Shown piece after piece: positions 42,674-50,928 of a stretch of DNA of 64,000 nucleotides. Both the position numbers and the translations under genes were made by a program. The notes beneath the pieces were generated by a model. That model did not search any database and was not told the DNA's origin. It saw only the letters and a list, made by a program, of their open reading frames with translations. How positions within the stretch are numbered: the first letter of the stretch is position 1; the number at the start of each line of letters is the position of its first letter. The DNA comes from Spongisporangium articulatum (lineage in GTDB: Bacteria; Actinomycetota; Actinomycetes; Actinomycetales; Kineosporiaceae), in contig NZ_JBITLV010000003.1 of the NCBI RefSeq assembly GCF_044465595.1, forward strand, positions 310,001-374,000. The letters run 5' to 3'.

Positions 42674-43315
42674 TCAGGCCGCGCTGGACTGCCCGGCCCG
42701 GTGGGATTCGGGCGGCACGCCCCGCCCGGTGGCCCGCTTGGCCCGGGTGCGATCGCTGCCCCGGCGCAGCCGCACGGCCTGGACCACGTAGTCGAGCCCG
42801 GTGGCCACGGTGAGTACGACGGCCACCCCCATCGTGACGACGGCGACGGGCTGGAAGGCGTCGGGCAGGGGGGCGAGGTAGAGCAGCAGCGCCACCGACT
42901 GCGCGGTGGTCTTGTACTTGCCGCCGCGGCTGGCGGGCATCACGCCGTGCCGGATCACCACGAACCGGACGCCCGTGATGGCCAGCTCGCGGAACAGGAC
43001 GACGACCGTGACCCACCAGGGCAGCTCGCCGATGAGGGACAGGCAGATCAGCGCCGAGCCGACCAGGGCCTTGTCGGCGATCGGGTCGGCGATCTTGCCC
43101 AGGTCGGTGATCAGGCCCCAGCGGCGGGCCAGCTCACCGTCGATGCGGTCGGTGATGATCGCGACCGCGAAGGCCGCCGTGGCGGCGATCCGCCAGCTGT
43201 CCGACTGCCCGTCGTCGTGCAGCAGCAGCACGATGAACACCGGTACGGCGACGAGCCGCAGCGCCGTGAACGCATTGGCCACGTTCCAGTTGCTGGGCTT
43301 CGGCAGGGCGCTCAT
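42674..43315 (-). CDS. pgsA: CDP-diacylglycerol--glycerol-3-phosphate 3-phosphatidyltransferase
   Basis: PgsA makes phosphatidylglycerol phosphate at the membrane. The 213-residue protein has the CDP-alcohol phosphotransferase signature D-x2-DG-x2-AR-x8-G-x3-D-x3-D in DRIDGELARRWG and DLGKIADPIADK, with membrane segments flanking it. The C-terminus is a cytoplasmic Arg/Ser-rich tail. ATG overlaps the rimO stop (ATGA), coupling the two. Other CDP-alcohol transferases are possible, but the rimO-pgsA-cinA order supports this one. Confidence 0.93.
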   Translation of the reverse strand: MSALPKPSNWNVANAFTALRLVAVPVFIVLLLHDDGQSDSWRIAATAAFAVAIITDRIDGELARRWGLITDLGKIADPIADKALVGSALICLSLIGELPWWVTVVVLFRELAITGVRFVVIRHGVMPASRGGKYKTTAQSVALLLYLAPLPDAFQPVAVVTMGVAVVLTVATGLDYVVQAVRLRRGSDRTRAKRATGRGVPPESHRAGQSSAA

Positions 43316-44751
43316 GCCAGTCCCTTCGCGATCACGTCCACCCCGGCCGCGTCGACCACTTCCGCACGGACGACGTCCCCCCGGGCCGCCGATCCCCCCG
43401 GCAGCAGGGTGACCCCGTCGACCTCGGGCCCCTGGTGCGCGGACCGGCCGACGAGGACGTCGGGCTCGTCGTCGTCCGCGCCCTCGACGACGACCTCCAC
43501 GGTCTCACCGATCCGGTCCAGCGCGCGCTGGGCGGTCAGCTCCTCCACGAGGTCGGTGACGTGCGCGACCCGCGCGGCGATCTCGGCGTCGTCGAGCTTG
43601 CCGTCGAGGTCGGCGGCGAGGGTGCCGTCCTCGTCGGAGTAGCCGAACACGCCGACGACGTCGAGCCGGGCGCGTTCCAGGAAGTGGCACAGTTCGTCGA
43701 ACTCGGCCTCGGTCTCCCCCGGGAAGCCGACGATCACGTTCGACCGGATACCCGCCGCCGGCGCCTGGGCCCGGACCCGCTCGACCAGGTCGAGGAAGTC
43801 GGCGGTGCCGCCGAACCGTTTCATCCGGCGCAGCACGCCGGGCGCCGAGTGCTGGAACGAGAGGTCGAAGTACGGGGCGACCCCGGCGGTGGCGGCGATC
43901 GCCTCGAGCAGCCCCGGGCGCAACTCGGCGGGCTGCAGGTACGACACCCGGACCCGCTCGACGCCGTCGATCGCGGCCAGCTCCGGCAGCAGGCGCTCCA
44001 GCAGGGTGAGGTCGCCGAGGTCCTTGCCGTAGGAGGTGGAGTTCTCGGAAACCAGGAACAGCTCGCGGACGCCCTGCTCGGCCAGCCAGCGCGCCTCGGT
44101 CAGCACCTCGGCCGGCGGCCGGGACACGAACGCGCCGCGGAACGCGGGGATCGCGCAGAACGTGCAGCGCCGGTCGCACCCGGAGGCGAGTTTCAGCGGG
44201 GCCCACGGAGCGTCGTCCAGCCGGCGCCGCACCACTCGCGGACCCGACGCCGGGGCCAGGCCCTCAGGCAGATCGGTGAGCTCGCGCGACGCGGCGTGCG
44301 CCGCCCGGGCGGCCGCCCGGTCCACCGGGGACACCGGCAGCAACGCCCGGCGGTCACGCGGGACGTGCGGGGCCGGCGCGTGCCCGTGCAGGACGTCGTC
44401 CAGGATCCGCGACAGCTCCGGGTAGGCGTCGAAACCCAGCACCGCGTCGGCCTCGGGCAGCGAGTCGGCCAGCTCGCTGCCGTACCGCTCGGCCAGGCAG
44501 CCGACGGCGACGACCTTCTGGACGCTCGAGCCGCCGTCGCGCAGGGTCGCGGCCTCCAGCAACGTGTCGATCGAGTCCTTCTTCGCCTGCTCGACGAAAC
44601 CGCACGTGTTGACGACCGCGACGTCGGCCGCGGACGCGTCGTCCACCAGCTGCCAGCCGGCGGCCTCGAGACGGCCCGCCAGCTCCTCCGAGTCCACCTC
44701 GTTGCGGGCGCACCCGAGGGTGACGAGCGAGACGGAACGGGAGGCAGTCAC
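43312..44751 (-). CDS. rimO: Ribosomal protein uS12 methylthiotransferase RimO
   Basis: RimO is a radical-SAM enzyme that methylthiolates Asp of ribosomal protein S12. The 479-residue protein begins with SLVTLGCARNEVDSEEL, has NTCGFVEQAKKDSID and VGCLAERY for the first cluster, CDRRCTFCAIP for the radical SAM cluster and a C-terminal TRAM domain. An insert around residues 125-175 is Ala/Arg-rich. It is a paralogue of MiaB in this window; GCARNEVD and AIPAFRGA distinguish RimO. Confidence 0.95.
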   Translation of the reverse strand: MTASRSVSLVTLGCARNEVDSEELAGRLEAAGWQLVDDASAADVAVVNTCGFVEQAKKDSIDTLLEAATLRDGGSSVQKVVAVGCLAERYGSELADSLPEADAVLGFDAYPELSRILDDVLHGHAPAPHVPRDRRALLPVSPVDRAAARAAHAASRELTDLPEGLAPASGPRVVRRRLDDAPWAPLKLASGCDRRCTFCAIPAFRGAFVSRPPAEVLTEARWLAEQGVRELFLVSENSTSYGKDLGDLTLLERLLPELAAIDGVERVRVSYLQPAELRPGLLEAIAATAGVAPYFDLSFQHSAPGVLRRMKRFGGTADFLDLVERVRAQAPAAGIRSNVIVGFPGETEAEFDELCHFLERARLDVVGVFGYSDEDGTLAADLDGKLDDAEIAARVAHVTDLVEELTAQRALDRIGETVEVVVEGADDDEPDVLVGRSAHQGPEVDGVTLLPGGSAARGDVVRAEVVDAAGVDVIAKGLA

Positions 44752-44802
44752 TGCCCCAGGGTAGCCGCCGGACGACGGCGCGCCGCGCCCCGCTGCTGTG
44801 GC

Positions 44803-45507
44803 CTACGCGACCGCTTCGCCCGGTTTGTCGGAGATGCGTTCGGCCGGCTTGTCCGTGAGGAGCGCCCGCATCGACCGCGTGGGCTGCAGCCACGCGCCGC
44901 CCTCGGGCAGGTTGTCGAGCCGGACCCGCGGCAGCGGCGAGGTGAAGGCCCCCGGCACGTCCTCCAGGTCGACGAACGTCAGGAGGTCGGACTCCTGGGC
45001 GTACCCGGCGACCTCCATGAACGACAGGACGGTGACCTCGACCCCGGCCCGGGCCAGGTCCTCCAGCGGTTCGAGGAAGTTGCGGCCGTCGCCGCTGGCC
45101 ACCACGACCCGGCGCAACTGGTGGCTGGTGGCCCGGGCCGCGATGTGGGCCAGCATGTCGGCGTCGACGTCGTCGCCGGCGCTCAGCTTGGGGCGGGCGA
45201 ACACGGCGTAGCCGAACGAACGGATCGCCTCCACCCAGCCGCGCATGGTCGCCGCACCGCCGGGCGGCACGTTGGCGAAGACGCAGCCCTCGACCTCGCG
45301 CTCGCCGGCACCGGCGAGCAGCCACCGGGCCACGGCGTCGAACCGGGGCCGGGAGCTGGCCGAGGGCCGCCCGCCGATCACGTTCGACAGGGTCATGTCG
45401 ATGTTCGGGGCGTCCCAGACCAACAGGTCGAGCTCGGGCCGGTCGCCGGCCTGGGCGGTCAGCGGCAGGCCGGCCGCGGGGGTGGGCGGAGCAATTTCGC
45501 TAGTCAT
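44803..45507 (-). CDS. NYN-domain (PIN-like) putative ribonuclease
   Basis: The 234-residue protein has the NYN fold: DLLVWDAPNIDMTLSNVIG carrying the first acidic residues, GDDVDADMLAHIAARA, and VVVASGDGRNFLEPLEDLARAG. Asp residues sit at the usual metal-binding positions, suggesting RNA cleavage, possibly in tRNA or rRNA handling. The start is one of two adjacent ATGs (45510, 45507) inside the last codons of ftsK, so it is coupled to ftsK. The last 35 residues are a variable Pro/Lys tail. Confidence 0.8.
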   Translation of the reverse strand: MTSEIAPPTPAAGLPLTAQAGDRPELDLLVWDAPNIDMTLSNVIGGRPSASSRPRFDAVARWLLAGAGEREVEGCVFANVPPGGAATMRGWVEAIRSFGYAVFARPKLSAGDDVDADMLAHIAARATSHQLRRVVVASGDGRNFLEPLEDLARAGVEVTVLSFMEVAGYAQESDLLTFVDLEDVPGAFTSPLPRVRLDNLPEGGAWLQPTRSMRALLTDKPAERISDKPGEAVA

Positions 45508-48208
45508 CATCCATACCTGGTTCCCAGAGTTCTTCCACCCGCCCGGCGTCGTCATCGGGGACGTCAGGAAGGTCTTCCCCCCGAATCATGGCCAGTGTGG
45601 ACGGAAGTTCGTCGGGTTTGACCAGGACGTCGCGGGCCTTACTACCCTCGCTGGGGCCGACCACCCCGCGCGACTCGAGCAGGTCCATCAGGCGGCCCGC
45701 CTTGGCGAAACCGACCCGCAGCTTGCGCTGCAGCATGGACGTCGACCCGAACTGGGTGGTCACGATCAGTTCGGCAGCCGCCAGCACCAACTCGAGGTCG
45801 TCGCCGATGTCCTCGTCGATCTCCTTGCGGGCCACGCTCACCGCGACGTCCTCGCGGTAGACCGGCTGCAGCTGGGTCTTCACGTGGTCGACGACCTTGT
45901 GGATCTCGCTCTCCCCCACCCAGGCGCCCTGCACCCGCAGCGGCTTCGAGGAGCCCATCGGCAGGAAGAGCCCGTCGCCCTGGCCGATCAGCTTCTCGGC
46001 GCCGGGCTGGTCGAGGACGACCCGCGAGTCCGTGACGGACGACGTCGCGAACGCCATCCGAGAGGGCACGTTGGCCTTGATCAGGCCGGTGACGACGTCG
46101 ACGCTCGGGCGCTGGGTGGCCAGCACCAGGTGGATACCGGCGGCCCGGGCCAGCTGGGTGATGCGCACGATCGCGTCCTCGACGTCGCGCGGGGCGACCA
46201 TCATCAGGTCGGCCAGCTCGTCGACGATCACCAGGAGATACGGGTACGGCTGCAGGTTGCGCTCACTGCCCGGGGGCAGCTTCACCGCGTTGCTGCGCAC
46301 GGCCTTGTTGAAGTCGTCGATGTGCTTGAACCCGAACGCGGCCAGGTCGTCGTAGCGGGCGTCCATCTCCTTGACCACCCAGGCCAGCGCCTCGGCGGCC
46401 TTCTTCGGGTTGGTGATGATGGGGGTGATCAGGTGCGGGATGCCCTCGTACGCGGTCAGTTCGACGCGCTTGGGGTCGACCAGCACCATGCGCACCTCGT
46501 CGGGCGTGGAGCGCATCAGGATGCTGGTGATCATCGAGTTGATGAAACTCGACTTACCGGCGCCGGTGGCCCCCGCGACGAGCAGGTGCGGCATCTTGGC
46601 GAGGTTGGCGATGACGTACCCGCCCTCGACGTCCTTACCGACGCCCATCACCATCGGGTGCTCGACCCGGCGGGCGGTGTTGCTGCGCAGTACGTCGCCG
46701 AGACTGACCGTCTCCCGGTCGGTGTTCGGGATCTCGATGCCGATCGCCGACTTGCCCGGGATCGGCGACAGGATGCGGACGTCGGCGCTGGCCACCGCGT
46801 AGGCGATGTTCTTGCTCAGTGCCGTGACCCGCTCCACCTTGACGGCGTGCCCGACCTCGACCTCGTACCGGGTCACCGTCGGACCGCGGGTGAAGCCGGT
46901 GACCTGCGCGTCGATCGCGAACTGCTCGAAGACCTGGGTGAGCGACTCGACGACCTTGTCGTTGGCCTCGGTGCGCTCCTTCGGCGGCGGGCCGGCGGCC
47001 AGCAACGACGACGCCGGCAGTGTGTACGTGACGTCGCCCGCCAAGCTGAGCTGCTCGACCCGCTCGGGCAGCTGCGTGGTCGGCGGGGCCTCCAGCGGGG
47101 GCTTCGAGGGCACCTTCGGCGGAGGGGACGGCGCCGGGCTCGGCGCGTCGGACGTCTTGGCCTTCGCCTCGGCGGCCTGCCGCCCGCTGGCCATCCCCGA
47201 CGCCGCCCCGAGCTCGTCCGAGATCGTGTCGGCGGCGTCGGCCGTGGTGAGGTCGAGCACCGTGTCCTTGGCCTTGCGGCCGCGGGCCGGCTTCTTCGCC
47301 TCGGCCTCCAGCTCCTTCTCCCTGACCATGGCCTGCTCGTAGGCCTCGTCCCCGTCGAGCGACGGGCCGCCCTTGCCCGAGCGCCACGGCGCGAGCGGGT
47401 CGGCGACGCCGCCGGCGGCCGCGTGCGAGCCGGTCAGCCGGTCGTGCAGGTAGCGCAGCCGCTGCGGGATCGCGTGCACCGGGGTCGCGGTGACCACCAG
47501 CAGGCCGAACCCGCCCAGGAGCAGGAAGATCGGCACCGCGACCCAGGCGGTCAGCCCCGCGACCAGCGGCGTGGCGACCAGGTAACCGACGAAACCGCCC
47601 GCGTCCCGGACCTTCTCGATGCCGTCGCCCGGGCCGGGTACCCCAGCGGACACGTGCACGAGCCCGGTGGCGGCCACCATGATCGCCGTCAGGCCGATGC
47701 CGACCCGGTTGATCATCGGCACCTCCTCCGGCTTGATCAGGAGGAGCACCCCGACGATCAGCAGCACCACCGGCAGGGCCAGCCCGGCGCGGCCGAACGT
47801 GCCCGCGACCACGGCGTGCACCGCCGTCCCGGCCGGCCCCGGCAGCTGCCACCACTCGCGGGCGGCGACCACCAGGCACAGGCCGACCAGCAGGAGACCC
47901 GCCCCGTCGCGGCGGTGCGCCGGGTCGAGCTCGCGCGCGCTGCGCCCGATGCCGCGGGCCGCGCCCCCGACGAGATGGGCGAGCCCCATCCAGACCGCGG
48001 ACGCGGCGCGCACCGGCCACGAGGGCTCGTGCGTCGCGTTCGCCCGGCGAGCCCGGGGGGCGGCCTTCTTGGCCGGGGGCTTGCGGGCGGCGGTCTTCGC
48101 CGCCGGTTGCCTGAGGCTCGTGGTCCGACTCTGAGCTGCCTTCTTTCCGTTCGCCCGCGACGCAGCCTTTTGCTTGCTCGTGCGCTGAGCAGACGTACCG
48201 AAGGCCAT
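45500..48208 (-). CDS. ftsK: DNA translocase FtsK
   Basis: FtsK pumps chromosome ends through the closing septum; in mycelial actinomycetes it acts at sporulation septa. The 902-residue protein has a Lys/Ala/Arg-rich cytoplasmic start, four membrane segments between about 100 and 250 and a Pro/Ala linker. The motor domain has Walker A GATGAGKSSFIN and Walker B VIVDELADLM, and the C-terminal gamma winged helix recognises KOPS sites (LQRKLRVGFAKAGRLMDLLE). The start at 48208 excludes an Arg-rich upstream extension. It overlaps the NYN gene. Confidence 0.96.
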   Translation of the reverse strand: MAFGTSAQRTSKQKAASRANGKKAAQSRTTSLRQPAAKTAARKPPAKKAAPRARRANATHEPSWPVRAASAVWMGLAHLVGGAARGIGRSARELDPAHRRDGAGLLLVGLCLVVAAREWWQLPGPAGTAVHAVVAGTFGRAGLALPVVLLIVGVLLLIKPEEVPMINRVGIGLTAIMVAATGLVHVSAGVPGPGDGIEKVRDAGGFVGYLVATPLVAGLTAWVAVPIFLLLGGFGLLVVTATPVHAIPQRLRYLHDRLTGSHAAAGGVADPLAPWRSGKGGPSLDGDEAYEQAMVREKELEAEAKKPARGRKAKDTVLDLTTADAADTISDELGAASGMASGRQAAEAKAKTSDAPSPAPSPPPKVPSKPPLEAPPTTQLPERVEQLSLAGDVTYTLPASSLLAAGPPPKERTEANDKVVESLTQVFEQFAIDAQVTGFTRGPTVTRYEVEVGHAVKVERVTALSKNIAYAVASADVRILSPIPGKSAIGIEIPNTDRETVSLGDVLRSNTARRVEHPMVMGVGKDVEGGYVIANLAKMPHLLVAGATGAGKSSFINSMITSILMRSTPDEVRMVLVDPKRVELTAYEGIPHLITPIITNPKKAAEALAWVVKEMDARYDDLAAFGFKHIDDFNKAVRSNAVKLPPGSERNLQPYPYLLVIVDELADLMMVAPRDVEDAIVRITQLARAAGIHLVLATQRPSVDVVTGLIKANVPSRMAFATSSVTDSRVVLDQPGAEKLIGQGDGLFLPMGSSKPLRVQGAWVGESEIHKVVDHVKTQLQPVYREDVAVSVARKEIDEDIGDDLELVLAAAELIVTTQFGSTSMLQRKLRVGFAKAGRLMDLLESRGVVGPSEGSKARDVLVKPDELPSTLAMIRGEDLPDVPDDDAGRVEELWEPGMDDD

Positions 48209-48315
48209 GTTCCCGACACTACGTGAGCGCCACGCCGGTCCCAGGGATCCCACGCCGTGACGCGGGCGCCCGAATCGTCCCCTGCGCCGAGACCCGCCCA
48301 CTATCGTCCCGGGGC

Positions 48316-48543
48316 ATGACGCCGCTCCCGGAGTTCATGCTCGTCATGCGCGGCTACGATCGCGACGAGGTCGCAGCCCTCGTCGCGCTCGTCGATGCGG
48401 CACAGGACTCGCCCGACCCGTTGGTTAGATCGCAGGCCGCACGAGCTCTCGACGAGGCGGCCTTCACCATCCGGTTCCGCGGCTACGACCGGGCTGCGGT
48501 TCAGAGCTACCTGGCCGAGGCTCGCCACCACCTGCAGCCTTAA
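48316..48543 (+). CDS. Small DivIVA-motif protein
   Basis: A 75-residue protein with two copies of the motif RGYDRxxVxxxL (residues 12-21 and 55-65), the short repeat found at the start of DivIVA/Wag31-like proteins. It is too short to form the DivIVA coiled coil. ATG at 48316 follows CGGGGC. The stop overlaps the psuG stop (shared TTAA). It lies divergent from ftsK, which hints at a link to division, but function is unknown. Confidence 0.7.
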   Translation: MTPLPEFMLVMRGYDRDEVAALVALVDAAQDSPDPLVRSQAARALDEAAFTIRFRGYDRAAVQSYLAEARHHLQP

Positions 48544-49493
48544 GGCAGGGCCAGCTCCGAGGCCAGGGCCGCGGCGAGGGCGGCGTTGTTCTTGACCAGG
48601 GCGATGTTGGCGACCAGCGACCGTCCGCCCGTCAGTTCGTTGATCCGGGCCAGCAGGAACGGCGTGACGTCCTTGCCCTTCACGCCCTGGTCGTCGGCCT
48701 CGGTCACGGCCTGCTCGATGATGCCGTCGATCTCGGCGGCGGGGATGGCGTCGGCCTCGGGCACCGGGTTGGCCACCAGGATGCCGCTGCGCAGCCGCAG
48801 TTCGCGGTGCGCCTCGACCGCGGCGGCCAGCGCCGAGACGTCGTCCACCTGGTGGTCGAGGAACAGCCCGGACGTGCGGGAGAAGAAGGCCGGGAACTCC
48901 GTCGTGCCGTACCCGAGCACCGGCACCGAGTGGGTCTCCAGCAGCTCCAGCGTCTTGGGCAGGTCGAGCAGCGACTTCGCGCCCGCACACACCACGGTGA
49001 CGGGGGTCTGGGCCAGTTCGAGCAGGTCGGCGGACACGTCGTAGGTCTGCTCGGCGCCCCGGTGCACGCCCCCGATCCCGCCCGTGGCGAACACACCCAC
49101 CCCGGCGAGGTTCGCGATGAACATGGTGGCCGCGACCGTCGTCCCGGCGGTCCTCCCGCTGCTCAGCAGCACGGGCAGGTCGCGGCGCGACGCCTTCGCG
49201 GTCTCCTCCCCCGGTTCGCCGGGCCGGGCCAGCCGGTCGAGGGAGGCGGGGTCGAGGCCGACCCGCAGCTGGCCGTCGAGGACGGCGATCGTGGCCGGCA
49301 CCGCCCCGCCGTCGCGGACCGTCTGCTCGACCTCGCGAGCCGTCTCCAGGTTCTGCGGGTAGGGCATCCCATGGCTGATGATCGTCGACTCCAGGGCCAC
49401 GACCGGCCGGTCGGCGGCCAGCGCCTCGGCCACCTCGGGGTCGACGTGCAGGAGTTCGCGCTTGACCTTCTTGGCCTTGACCGGGGTACTCAC
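48540..49493 (-). CDS. psuG: Pseudouridine-5'-phosphate glycosidase
   Basis: PsuG splits pseudouridine 5'-phosphate into uracil and ribose 5-phosphate. The 317-residue protein is a full-length member: VVALESTIISHGMPYPQN near residue 32, SGRTAGTTVAATMFIA, FATGGIGGVHRG, GYGTTEFPAFFSR and KGKDVTPFLL. GTG start overlapping the psuK stop (GTGA). The kinase upstream provides its substrate, giving a complete pseudouridine salvage pair. Confidence 0.95.
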   Translation of the reverse strand: MSTPVKAKKVKRELLHVDPEVAEALAADRPVVALESTIISHGMPYPQNLETAREVEQTVRDGGAVPATIAVLDGQLRVGLDPASLDRLARPGEPGEETAKASRRDLPVLLSSGRTAGTTVAATMFIANLAGVGVFATGGIGGVHRGAEQTYDVSADLLELAQTPVTVVCAGAKSLLDLPKTLELLETHSVPVLGYGTTEFPAFFSRTSGLFLDHQVDDVSALAAAVEAHRELRLRSGILVANPVPEADAIPAAEIDGIIEQAVTEADDQGVKGKDVTPFLLARINELTGGRSLVANIALVKNNAALAAALASELALP

Positions 49494-50383
49494 GCCTCCA
49501 GCCTAGGCAGCACGGAGTGCGGGCTCTCAACCGTCCGGGCCGCCCGCTCGACCCCGAGGGCGACGGCGTCCAGAATGTCCGCCCCGGCGAGCAGGGCCGC
49601 CAGCGTCCCGGCGATCAGCGCATCGCCGGCGCCGGTCACGTCGACCGGGGTGGCGGGTGGGGACAGCACCAGCTCGACGCGCCCCTCCTGCGCGACCAGG
49701 ACGCCGCGTTCCCCCAGCGTGAGCAGCACGGTCCGGGCGCCGGCCCGGCGCACGGCCTCGGCCAGCCCGGTCTCGTCGACCGGGTCTGGCCGCCCGTGCG
49801 CGGCCAGCCAGGCGCGCGCCTCGTCGATGTTGAGGCTGATCAGGGTCACGCCGCGCAGGTCGGCGGGGAACCGGGTCACCTTGGGCGTGGACACGGCGTC
49901 CAGGGCCAGGGGGACGCCGTCGGCCGCCGCCCGCGCGATCGCGCGGCGCAGGAGGGTGGTCGGCAGGTTCGCGTCGCAGAACACCCAGGCGCCGGGGCGT
50001 CCCGGCCACGCCGCGTCGAGGTCGTCGGTGGTGAGCCCGTCGAGGATGTCCATGGCCGCGACACCCAGCACCAGATCGCCGAAGGGTTCGAGAACCGCCA
50101 CGTAGCGGGCGGTCTCGGCGCCGGAGTCGGTGGCCAGGTGCTGGACGTCGACCCCGACCCCGGTCAGGTGGGCCCGCAGCGCCTCCCCCGTCGGGTCGGA
50201 GCCGACCCGTGACACCAGTGCGACGGGAACGCCGAGCACGGCCAGGTTCTCGGCGACGTTGCGCGCCACCCCGCCCCAGGCCGTACCGGACACCGCCGGG
50301 TTCGAGGTCTCCAGGACGGCGGAGGCCCGCAACGTCAGCTTCAGGTCGGCGACCGCGCCGCCCACGCACACCACCCGGTCCAC
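49490..50383 (-). CDS. psuK: PfkB-family carbohydrate kinase, pseudouridine kinase
   Basis: The 297-residue PfkB kinase starts VVCVGGAVADLKL, with the GG motif GGVARNVAENLAVLG and the C-terminal anion-hole/catalytic motif VDVTGAGDALIAG (Asp as base). The family includes several nucleoside and sugar kinases; pairing with psuG in a 4-base overlap identifies it as pseudouridine kinase. No transport gene is adjacent. It follows the SRPBCC gene by 4 bases. Confidence 0.9.
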   Translation of the reverse strand: MDRVVCVGGAVADLKLTLRASAVLETSNPAVSGTAWGGVARNVAENLAVLGVPVALVSRVGSDPTGEALRAHLTGVGVDVQHLATDSGAETARYVAVLEPFGDLVLGVAAMDILDGLTTDDLDAAWPGRPGAWVFCDANLPTTLLRRAIARAAADGVPLALDAVSTPKVTRFPADLRGVTLISLNIDEARAWLAAHGRPDPVDETGLAEAVRRAGARTVLLTLGERGVLVAQEGRVELVLSPPATPVDVTGAGDALIAGTLAALLAGADILDAVALGVERAARTVESPHSVLPRLEA

Positions 50384-50387
50384 GGCG

Positions 50388-50912
50388 TCACTCTGCCAGG
50401 CGCTCCCGAAGACCCGCCGCCATCCCGGCGATGGTGAGCAGGTCGAAGAGACCGCCGAGGGTCTCCGCCAGCCGTCGGTGCTTGACCGGGCCGAGCCGCA
50501 GCCGCAGGTGCACCCGGGTGTCGGGCCCGGTGGCCGTCAGGGTGATCGACCAGCTGACGTGCGTGTGGCCGCGCAGCGACGTGTAGACCAGTGTGTGCGG
50601 CGATTCGATCACCGCCACGGTGAAGGTCTCGTCGCGCCCGCCGTAGTCGGGGATCACGTCGCCGACGACCAGGTGCTGCCAGCGGTCGTCGAGGTGCCGG
50701 GCCGCCCGCCGCCCGCGCGGGACGAACCGCTCCACGGACCGGGGCAGGTACCAGCCGGCCCGCCGTTTGCCGAGTTGCTGCAGCCACGGCCACACGAGTT
50801 CGGGGGCGCCGGGGACGGTGAACGCGCGGTCCATGACGACGTCCGCGCGCACCAGCGCATCCCCCGGCCGTGTTGCGGCCGTCTCCTCGGCGGTCGCGTC
50901 GACACCCAGCAC
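50388..50912 (-). CDS. SRPBCC (START-like) domain protein
   Basis: The 174-residue protein has the SRPBCC layout: FTVPGAPELVWPWLQQLGKRRAGWY at the first strand/helix, GDVIPDYGGRDETFTV, then a final helix rich in Leu/Gly. Such proteins bind hydrophobic ligands in a cavity; polyketide cyclases and lipid-transfer proteins belong to the fold. It precedes psuK by 4 bases, though the connection to pseudouridine is not evident. The start GTG at 50912 is uncertain; GAGGTG lies about 12 bases ahead. Confidence 0.75.
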   Translation of the reverse strand: MLGVDATAEETAATRPGDALVRADVVMDRAFTVPGAPELVWPWLQQLGKRRAGWYLPRSVERFVPRGRRAARHLDDRWQHLVVGDVIPDYGGRDETFTVAVIESPHTLVYTSLRGHTHVSWSITLTATGPDTRVHLRLRLGPVKHRRLAETLGGLFDLLTIAGMAAGLRERLAE

Positions 50913-50928
50913 GGGCCCAGTGTGCACC

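Noticed and set aside
44750..44770. GGTAGCC close to the rimO start
   Set aside because: Only the right half of the element is present; the YTACT part is missing.
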